Source: Diorhabda sublineata (taxonomy: Eukaryota; Arthropoda; Insecta; Coleoptera; Chrysomelidae). From it: a DNA stretch of 64,000 nt. Below are positions 55,479 through 64,000 of this stretch, piece by piece. Made by a program: the position numbers and the translations under genes. The notes under the pieces were generated by a model. That model was not told the DNA's origin and did not search any database. It saw nothing but the letters and a program-made list of their open reading frames with translations. Numbering within the stretch: position 1 is the first letter of the stretch; every line of letters begins with the position of its first letter. The stretch lies in contig NC_079485.1 of NCBI RefSeq assembly GCF_026230105.1, positions 17,277,232 to 17,341,231 of the forward strand, read 5' to 3'.

Positions 55479-55800
55479 ATATTGAAAATGTTCATTTTGA
55501 TATTTCACAAGTTAGGACAGAACATATGAATAATGAAGAAAAGCTGTCTATATTAAAACTTGTTCAATAATATAAAGATATTTATCATGTTTAAGGGAAT
55601 CAGCTTACCTTCACTAATTAAATAAAACATCATATCAAAACTTCTACCCGAATACCTACCTTTTCTAAATCATAAAGATATCCTGAGATTCAGCGTGTTG
55701 AAATCCAAAAACAACTTCAAAAAATTTCTTACCAAAATATTATTAGAGTTTATATTTCCCCACTGTCCAGCAAAATTTGTATAGAACGAAAAAAGTTAGG
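55479..55800 (+). pseudogene. Ty3/Gypsy RT N-terminal fragment
   Basis: VRTEHMNNEEKLSILKLVQ, then a stop, YKDIYH, QLTFTN, IKHHIKTSTRIP and VEIQKQLQKIS...SPLSS. This matches the RT leader of element 1 (IRTNHMNDEEK, DPLTFTSKIKHSIKT, SPWSSPIW) but is clearly diverged, so it comes from another Gypsy family. It is truncated before the catalytic palm. Confidence 0.8.
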
Positions 55801-55827
55801 TTAGGTTTCGTTGCTGCATTAGAATAA

Positions 55828-56120
55828 CCCCCCTTATTCCCCAGATTTGGCTCCGTCCGACTATCATCTTTCCTCAACTGAAAAAAAGTTTAAAAGGTCG
55901 TACATTTTCTTCCAACGAGGAGGTAATAAAAGCTGTGAAGGTCTGGTATACAGAGTAAGAAGAAACATTTTTTTTTTTTCAAAAATATAGAGACGTTGCA
56001 GGTACACTGTGATGAATGTATCCAATTAAGAGGAGAATATGTTGAGTAATAAAATATTTTGACATTGAAATTTTGTTTGGTTCTATAATAGGCTAAGAAT
56101 TTTTCAATATATCCTCGTAT
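55828..56120 (+). pseudogene. Mariner transposase C-terminal fragment
   Basis: PYSPDLAPSDYHLSSTEKKF-type start (third catalytic Asp in APSDYHL), then GRTFSSNEEVIKAVKVWYTE, a stop, FFFQKYRDVAGTL and CIQLRGEYVE, with a stop at about 56048. This is the standard mariner C-terminal layout. 56110-56121 (CCTCGTA) may be the remains of a terminal repeat. It follows the Gypsy fragment after about 30 bp. Confidence 0.8.
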
Positions 56121-56149
56121 ATGGAAATTGAAAGAAAGAAGCAATTACG

Positions 56150-56712
56150 CAAACAAGATACAGTGAATATAAATGACGTCATTTTCGAAGTGGTCGACAC
56201 CTTTAAGTACTTAGGAACTATGATAAGCAACAAAAATGACACAGAAAACGAGACAAAATAAAGAATTCATGTGGGATATAGGGCATGCGATAAGTACAAA
56301 ACTATAATGCAGAGCAAAATAATTAGCGGAGTAACCAAATAAGGTCTACAAGACTGCGATAAAACCAAAAGTTACATACGCCGCCGAAACGATGAGACTA
56401 AGAAATATAGACAAAGAATAACTGAGGATAAATGAGAAGAGAATAATTAGGAAAATTCATGGGCCAATAAACGTTGGAAATAATGACTATAGAAGACTTA
56501 TGAAATATGAAATTGAGAATGTATTAGAAAATGAAAATTACAGCAAAAAGAATACAATGGTACACATTAAAAGAATGGAAAAACGGCAAGGTATAAGGAA
56601 AACCACAGAATGGAGACCAAACGATAAAAGATTGCCTGGTAGACCAAAAAATAGATGGGAAGATCAGATTGTGCAAGTTATGGAAAATCTGGGAGTAAGT
56701 GACTGGAACTAA
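56150..56712 (+). pseudogene. LINE ORF2 C-terminal fragment
   Basis: DTFKYLGTMISNKNDTENET, then GYRACDKYKTIMQSKIIS, an ELRINEKRIIRKIHGPINVG-like segment and the open frame 56500-56712 ending RLPGRPKNRWEDQIVQVMEN. These are typical of the post-RT region of RTE-related LINEs. Stops at about 56260 and 56340. No RT palm present. Confidence 0.8.
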
Positions 56713-57460
56713 TTTTAAAACAAGATCATTTAGATGCATAAAAATATATCGAAATATTTGAGAAATTAAAAAGATATATAGATAGATAGATATAAGTGAC
56801 GATTCATAATTTGGAAAAAACCAGGTTATTTGTAAGCCACGTAGACCATAGACCAATATTTGGTATATGGTCGGTGCCTTTATTTTTTGTTAAAACAAGA
56901 AGAAATAATTAGCAACATGGGACCAGTAAGCAATAGATTAAATATTACATATTTTATTTTTTCCTACGTCTGGAAAAAGTAATCGTAAATATTTCCATCA
57001 TTCGGTCTCATGTGAGTGATAAAATATTTGTTCTCTAGAAACAACATCAATTTTCACCATTTACCTTATATCGATCAGCAAACGCAGATAATAAAAATGA
57101 TGTGACATTCAATTTTAGAGAGTATTTTTTCATTTATATTTCTGAATCTCCGATGTTCTGAGGTCCATATACGACATTGATAAACAGACGTTTCCAGGGT
57201 GAATTAATCAATTTGAAAATAAATATTTCTAAGTAAACATATATATTAACCGTTTTTTCAGAAAAAAGCATCGAAAACCGGAATCAGCTTTATCGTGCCT
57301 CTCTAGTAAATGGTATATTTCTCTAGTATATAATTCAAGCTATTCAGTATTTATCAAAACAAGGTAACAATAGCCTTAAAAACATTCATAAAATAGATGG
57401 ACATTGACAAAAGAATAGTGCCATAACGTATAATTTTAAACTTAAGTAACATAATTATTA
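56713..57460. other. No recognised gene
   Basis: Nothing supported. Confidence 0.4.
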
Positions 57461-58140
57461 ATTTCTTAGATCTTTTGATATATTATTGCTTCTAAATGTT
57501 CTTCTTTGGGTATCTTTTTAATGATTTAATGATAAAAATGTTTCTCCTTCACTTCAGTCTTTATCAAAATATGATATTGACACTGGCAATTTGCGTCTTT
57601 ATATATTAATAGATCACCTACATAATAAACATAAAAATGAGAATAAAATTAAAATTTAAATTTGTTCTTATAAGAAAAGTCAATTTTTTCTCAGTCCTTA
57701 CATATCAAATATGTAGCAGTCCTTAATCATTAAATTAGTTCTAGTTTTATTAGAATTCACAAAATAGAGCTACACATTTTACTTAAATCTCTATCTAATC
57801 TAAGTCTTTTCTATCGTTTATAGTTTTTTCGTTCTTATGAATGTGAACCATTTCTAAAAATCCTTTCCCGTTTCACGAATTTTTCAATCTCTATAATTAA
57901 ATTTATGTTTTTTTTTTATATTTGATGACCTTTTAGTCTATTTTCTAAATACTGAAAGTTCTGCCCTATGTAGACAGCGTCACAATTAGTACAAGGCACT
58001 TTTTATATATATATAACTTCTTTTGTTTTTGGATTTTGATTTAGTGAAATATTTGGATAACAAATTATTTCCTTTATGACTTATAATAATATCATATTTA
58101 TTAAAATAATTTGAGTTGTTGGGAAACTCCTTGTACATAT
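57461..58140 (-). mobile_element. Penelope-like element 3' part
   Basis: The reverse complement matches 38900-39530, like the copy at 48294-48940: the endonuclease start with intact ...TNCDAVYIGQN-type reading at about 57955-57990, VHIHKNEKTIND-like end, 3' UTR, and a decayed hammerhead-like motif (57530-57571; GAAA side reads GGAGAAAC). The tail ends TTTTGATATATTATTGC. Confidence 0.78.
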
Positions 58141-59490
58141 TTAATTTAATTTAATTATATTTAATGATACAGGAGAATTTGTAGTTTGTTTCAAAAATGA
58201 ATATTGGAATTGAGGACTATTCTAATGAATTTATTTTTTGATTCCGGTCATCATCACAATATAACTTGACATTGGTAACTGATCTATCACACACTTATCA
58301 AAATTAAATCTGTTTCAATAATACAGAAATTTTATATACTCAATTGTCAATTATATATATATACAAACAATCCAAATGTTAAAAGTTATGAGATTTCAAT
58401 TCTGCTCAAATTGTGCAGGTCTTTTTTATCCATGTATTTCAATACTTGAATGTATGTTTGTTCCTGCGTGTTATTTTTAGTATATAAATTACTCAGATTG
58501 TCCAAATAAGGAGATAGCTAACATATTCAAAACTGCATTAATAAATCATTTAGTGACATCAAAATATATTCTCGATTACGCAATTTCAGAGAACATCGAA
58601 AGGAATGGTTCATTTACATATGCTATACATGGTATACCAAAATTTGCAACAGATATCTTATTTCATATGACCAGTTGAAATAGTATTAATAGTAGCATAT
58701 CAGTGGAGAGTGTGAGCGTATAGAACTTTATATATAATTTTATAGTCTAGGATGAAGAAAAACTATAAGAAGTGAATTGGCGAAAAATAATTATGAAAGA
58801 ATGCAGAACAATAATAGATAACAGATAAGGACAAACAAATAGAGGTGGCAAAGAGTAATTTAGTGATTATCTATCAATCATTCAATCAAAAATAAAAAAG
58901 ATTAGAATGGTGAAGTATAGAGCCTACAAACAATGATAAAACGAGTAATCCATTCGATGGTGGCACATTTGAATTCTCTTGATTCAGATATTTTATATTC
59001 CGTTTTCAAAATATTCCACAAACTATCAATTCGAGCCTTATTCTCCCGAATCTAAGATTTAATGACCGAATTGGAAATTGGAACCTGTTTAAGTAAAATC
59101 TAAAAACAGTTGACTTCAATAAATTTTCAATAGAAAATATCTATGGAATTTTTTTAAACTAATTGTATAAGCGTAATTTATAAATTTAGGTGAGAAAAAT
59201 AAATTGAATGATAAGAATTTATGGGTTGTTTCTATTATTGATACATTATTAAGATTTCAACCTAAATAAATATTATACGATTGCCATTGAATCAATCTAT
59301 TTCCATTTATGACGTTACCTCATATTATAATGAACTCAGAAAAAGTGAGCTCCATCATTAGGAATTTTGCCTTATCGGAATACTAACAAAATTATATTAC
59401 CTCAATAGCATACACCTTTCTAATATTTAGGACGATTAATCTGTCAGTGTACATATGAAGAATGAAATATATTATAATACACTCAAATTT
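58141..59490. other. No recognised gene
   Basis: AT-rich; nothing supported. Confidence 0.4.
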
Positions 59491-59960
59491 GTAGATAAGT
59501 ACTAAAACGCGTGCTATCAGCTGATCCAAGACGCTGACATAGAACTGGCCAGTCTCTGCACGACGCTATGGATATTTAAAAAACCATTAACATTGCCCTC
59601 GTGATTTGGGCGTATTCGCTTCTGTAGGACGTTCCATACCAATTTCTACATAATGCTGACTCTGTTATGGGTCTCTGCGGTGTTATTCAAACATCATTCA
59701 AGTGTTATACCTTGTCGACTGTGTCTTTATTAAGATTCATGTGAAAAGACAACGTAGGGAATAATTACGTGCCTGTCAGATGTGAACAGTATGCGCAGAG
59801 GTTCGACATCGCCCAAACAAACTTTCTACCAACTTGGACTGGAAAAGGAAGCTTATTCGCTAGATAGATGTGGACGAAGTGACGCGATATTTCTATTTAT
59901 AGAGATACGATTAAATCTCCTTTCCGAAATCTAATAACCACACTTCGTGTTATACCAAAA
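59491..59960. other. GC-richer island without a recognised gene
   Basis: This patch is visibly richer in G, C and CpG than its surroundings (GACGCTGACATAGAACTGGC, CATCGCCCAAACAAAC). It has no open frame over 60 codons and no RNA-gene signature. It could be an old mobile element or a regulatory region. Confidence 0.4.
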
Positions 59961-62640
59961 TGATTTTGTGATTTCAAATGTTTGAAATGGTATTTATTTA
60001 TATTAATCCTCAAATAGGAATCTACAGTATTTATTCATTCTTAAAATACCCTATTATGGTGACAAAGAAATTCTACTGTGAATTATATATTAAGTTTGAA
60101 CATACGCGATCGTGCGGTGATATGTTAAATAAATATCTCGCAAAATTTTGCAGGAGACGATACAAAACAATGTTTTTCACACAAAAATCATTAGGGAATC
60201 AAAAACTTTAGTTCTCCTGCTGCTTTAGTAACGAGCGAATAGTACAATTTGAAAAAATTTTATGTTTATATTATATATGGCTGATTTCTTTACTATGTTC
60301 AATAGACTTAAAGAAATGACCAAAACCAATGTTTATATAATTACTTTTAAACTCAGAGCAGATTGATATATTATTCAAGTGTTTTTATTCGAACATTAAA
60401 ATTTTAAGCTAATAATTTTCCTTAGAGAGTTTTTGCATTTATCAATTAATCACTGTGTATATAAGGTGAAGTGAGAAACTGTGGATGGCGTATTTGCTTT
60501 AGCAAATATGTGTAAATTGGTTATATATGTAAGATCTTTAAATAAGGAATAGATTCGTATAATTTTTGTTCTACAAACGCAATTGAAATTGATTTTTTTT
60601 GAGAAAATGAGGCAGAAGTTGAATTTTGAGTTTAAAATAATGTAGAGAGCAAATGAGATTATTTATTTCTTGAAAATCCGGTTTTTATCATCAATAGTCT
60701 TACATATTACTCTTCAAGTATTTTTAAATTGAAGCAAGAATATGATATGTTTTCAATCTTGTATATGTTCAACTCAAACATAGAAATCGTTTTAATAGAG
60801 TATATCATTTTCACATCGTATATAACGACAGTCGCAAAAACACAAAATCTTTGCTAGGCCTACGATTAGGTTACATAATGCTACCTTCAGTATAATGTTG
60901 ATAAAAATTGCAGTTCAAAAAGTTCATGAGGTAACAACCAATTTAAAGTTTATTCTAAACTTAAGCAATTTCTGGTAAGACGTTCTTGATTAAAACGAAT
61001 TATATCCACAAAAATTTATTGAGTTTCCACTTCTTTTAAACGATAATAATTCTTAATATCTTAATAAGTTTTAATCCAAAGCGCCTGATTGGCTTTTCAA
61101 AGAATATTTACCTTTGACAGCTTCAAGTGAGACACAACGGACAATATGTAGTTAAACCTCTTCTATCCCACAAGTTTTTTTCTGTCCTTGCCATTTTATC
61201 TTAATATTCATCCTTTTCATATAAATTCACGGTATAAACCTCCATATTTGAAGTCAGCATATAACAAGTATCTATAGTTAGTGAAATATTATTCCACATT
61301 TTCACTTTTTTTCAATTTGCATCCAATTATTCTTGGGCAAATTACTTGACAAACCTATTCACACATGAACCGTAAACTTCACCCACTTTTATCCATCTCC
61401 AGCGCATTCTTAAATATTGTTCCTTTTCACAAACATTATTTTTTATATATTTGTCGACTTGAGCAGACATTTTATTTTTCGAAACAAAGTATGGTACACT
61501 AACCAAAATAGTAAGAAAAAATTGATCACTATTAACATAGTAACAAAGAATTTAAATGATTAAATAACATTAGATAAATGAATTTACACAAATGTTTTAT
61601 TATTTTTAAAAGCAAAAGAAAGAGTGTAGTCGTAAAAATGAAAATTAATTTTATGAAAAGAGCCATAAAACGATATTAATCTTGAACATTTATGAAGTTG
61701 CCTTCATCTTTATTGCAATGTTTTCTTGATATTTCTTTAAACAAACGAACTTACGTATGAATTATTCCTTTTTTAGTCTCACAAAAACGTACACTGTAGA
61801 ATGAACGAGTAAGATAAAAACTAATTGATAAAATAAATTACATTTTATGAGAAATTGAGAAATTAATAAAGGAGCAGGTACGGTGTTCATATATTTAATA
61901 TTTTGTTTATAAACAAGCAAATTTATATGAAATTAATTCTTGGCTCCCATGTATATATTGAAACAGTGGAGAAGATCGTCAAATATATATTAGAGGATTG
62001 CTTGATGCAAATGACATTAAGAACGATCCAGATTAGCTTAAAACACCCTAAATGATGACAAAACTTGGGCAACAGGCAGAAAATATTGAAAAGTAATTAA
62101 CTCTCTAATAGTTAACTACCAGCAGTTTCCTATCACACATGATATTTACAAAATATTCTAATTCAGCATGAATCAAGTCATGAACAACAGAAAAGAAAAA
62201 TAGGCATTCGATTTTAGGGAATCCAAAGAATGTAGTACCAAATAATATTTCAGGTTCTCATTAATCCCGTTACCAATTAAAGGTAAAAATATATAATGCG
62301 TGAAAGATAATAGATTATATTGATATATAAAACGTTTACCTGTATTGAAGAAAATCATCATATATTATGACACAAATAATGAAAATAGAACAAAATTTCT
62401 CCAGAATTTTCTATAGTATTTGAAATTTTTTTATTAAGTTATTAAACGAACAATAAGAAGAATTTTGAGCCATTTTCATATGTGATCAGATTGATAGAAA
62501 AGAGAACTAAAATTAAAATAGGAATTGAATATTTTTTTATTACAAAATTCGTATCAACCATACACCGGTTATTAGCGTAGTCAGTAAAAGCTTAAATTTT
62601 GATATTTTATTCACAGGTATTCACTAGATTCAGTTTATGA
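59961..62640. other. No recognised gene
   Basis: AT-rich. Frames at 59978-60211 and 62173-62361 show no recognised domain. Confidence 0.4.
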
Positions 62641-62649
62641 TCAATATTC

Positions 62650-63290
62650 TTCTAAGGTAATTTGGTAATTTATGTGGTCGATTATTTTGTATTTAGGACC
62701 TAAAATTTCAGATATTGTTCCGAGTGGTAGATTCGATAATGATCTTGTGATAGAAAATAAACAGTCTACTTTTATGTGTTTCATATTCAATTTGCAATTG
62801 CAGTTGTCACATTTGAATTAAGGCTTAGCATCGAATAAGTAGCTATGGATTAGTCGCGTATGACCTAGATAGAGACGTGTTAGACTTCATCACTACGATT
62901 TTTCGATAGAACTGACTATGGATTCTTTCACTTCAGGAAGATTGTATGTGAACGTTGACCATTAACTGAGCACTTCATGCTTCAGGGTTGATTGAATATA
63001 GGCACTGGTTGGAAAGTACACGAACGGCGCTCTATCACTATTTACAACTTCCTTAGCGACCAGGTCTGCCTCTTTATTTCCTTTTATTCCAGTATATGAG
63101 GGTCTCTCACAAAATGCATTTTTTTTGTTGTTATATTGTATATATTGTAGTAGCTGCTTAACTAGTTACCAATACTTATCATCCCTTGATGATAGGTCAT
63201 GAAGCATTGTACAATATTCATTTCCGAGTTATATGTATATTCTATTATTTGACAGCCTTGATATTATTTTATTCGATTAGCTCCCCAAGT
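62650..63290 (-). pseudogene. LINE (Jockey/R1-type) RNase H end and C-terminal zinc motif
   Basis: The minus strand, in shifted frames, has a GNKEADLVAKEVVN-type segment (about 63060-63090), APFVYFPTSAYIQS, then CDNCNCKLNMKHIKVDC (about 62770-62820, the CxxC...H...C zinc motif) and LPLGTISEILGPK to the end near 62650. Upstream RNase H motifs are decayed. Confidence 0.72.
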
Positions 63291-63590
63291 GATATCAAGT
63301 AATCTTGAATTGAAAAGAAACAACAGAACAAGCATTCTAAAGGAAACTTGGAAGTTACACATAATAACAAATAACAAGGAAAACCTATTCATTATATCGT
63401 AACAGAAAATGGAAAAGTATTGGTCCTCTTTATATGCACAAAACTACAATGCAGTTCGATAAGACGCCAAGATCACTTAGGTAGTTCATAACACCAACAA
63501 GAAAGCTCCAGGATATGTGATACTTCGGTAAGCACAGACATACCGCGGAATGTTCGATAGTGTACCTCGTTCCTGGAATATCAAGGCAGA

Positions 63591-63684
63591 TTCACAATAT
63601 CAAAATATTTTGATAAAAACTTAAAGAGAAGTCGAAACGTCAAAATTTATCAAAAACTATCAAAAAAATTTTGAAACCGAAGAG

Positions 63685-63690
<6 letters not shown>
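63591..63690 (+). mobile_element. Penelope-like 3' tail with hammerhead-like motif
   Basis: TTGATAAAAACTT...AAGTCGAAACGTC at 63608-63645, then the AAAACTATCAAAAAAATTTT tail, and a (TA)n tract at once. Same order as at 39.5 and 48.1 kb. Confidence 0.7.

Positions 63691-63746
<56 letters not shown>
63691..63746. repeat. (TA)n microsatellite
   Basis: About 28 TA units. Confidence 0.97.
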
Positions 63747-63749
<3 letters not shown>

Positions 63750-63829
63750 TATATATGAATTGTAAAGTTATCTTTGCCAGCTATATTATGAGCAGTTTTT
63801 TATTGGGAACGTGGCAAGGAAACACCAAA

Positions 63830-63895
63830 GTGGACTAACTTTAATATATTTTCCGAGCTTTCGAATACTGATGTATTCATCGTCTGGGACTGAAA
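63830..63895 (-). repeat. Repeat end shared with 50.0 kb, hammerhead-like core
   Basis: The minus strand reads GACGATGAATACATCAGTAT, then TCGAAAGCTCGG and a tail with TTAGTCCACTTTGGTGTT. It matches 50006-50075 closely. A stem AATAC/GTATT sits between GATGA and CGAAA, like a hammerhead but lacking the U of CUGAUGA. Confidence 0.6.
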
Positions 63896-64000
63896 TTATG
63901 GTCAAATACAATATAAAAAATATGTATGAATGTATAACAATAACAAAATTTCACTTACAATAATCAATTAAGATTTTCGGTTATTTCTAATATTGTTAAT

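Overview
The window looks like intergenic or intronic DNA from an insect, possibly a beetle, although the order cannot be proven from sequence alone. It is strongly AT-rich. It carries arthropod-type transposable elements: errantivirus-like Ty3/Gypsy elements with a tRNA-Ser-like primer site, mariners with TA target duplications, Helitrons, Penelope-like elements (PLEs), LINEs and a Polinton-type DNA polymerase. Long (TA)n tracts are frequent. I found no convincing single-copy host gene, tRNA, rRNA or CRISPR array. Almost every coding segment is a broken transposon gene.

Layout. 1-4743 (minus) is errantivirus-like element 1, which keeps env, integrase, RNase H, RT, protease and the end of gag. 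4747-10914 (plus) is element 2, joined to element 1 head-to-head with 3 bp between their LTRs and interrupted by a precisely bounded Helitron (7789-9796). 10.9-18.2 kb is mostly decayed sequence with LINE and PLE scraps. 18303-19787 is a mariner with 57-bp terminal repeats. 20.3-21.7 kb holds two oppositely oriented PLE pieces, each ending in a hammerhead-ribozyme-like motif. 22.9-25.4 kb is a large diverged inverted repeat around a LINE fragment. 26.2-29.8 kb holds a LINE, an internally deleted mariner with near-perfect ends (28131-29025) and two copies of an unrecognised ORF. 31774-36259 is errantivirus-like element 3, followed directly by a decayed Polinton-type DNA polymerase B (36260-38338) and PLE copies (38339-40345). 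40.3-64 kb holds scattered LINE, RTE, mariner, gypsy and PLE fragments in long unrecognised AT-rich DNA.

Most unusual point. Elements 2 and 3 are two separate copies sharing one unusual structure. Compared with element 1, protease is replaced by an unrecognised Glu/Asn/Lys-rich ORF ending in a hydrophobic segment, and RT plus RNase H are removed at the same junction. LTR, primer site, Gag, integrase and Env sequences are kept. This points to an RT-less, non-autonomous errantivirus-like lineage that was copied by an enzyme supplied in trans. A second theme is a recurrent hammerhead-like motif (GA(U/A)RA, hairpin, GAAA) at the 3' tails of PLE fragments throughout the window, usually next to a (TA)n tract.
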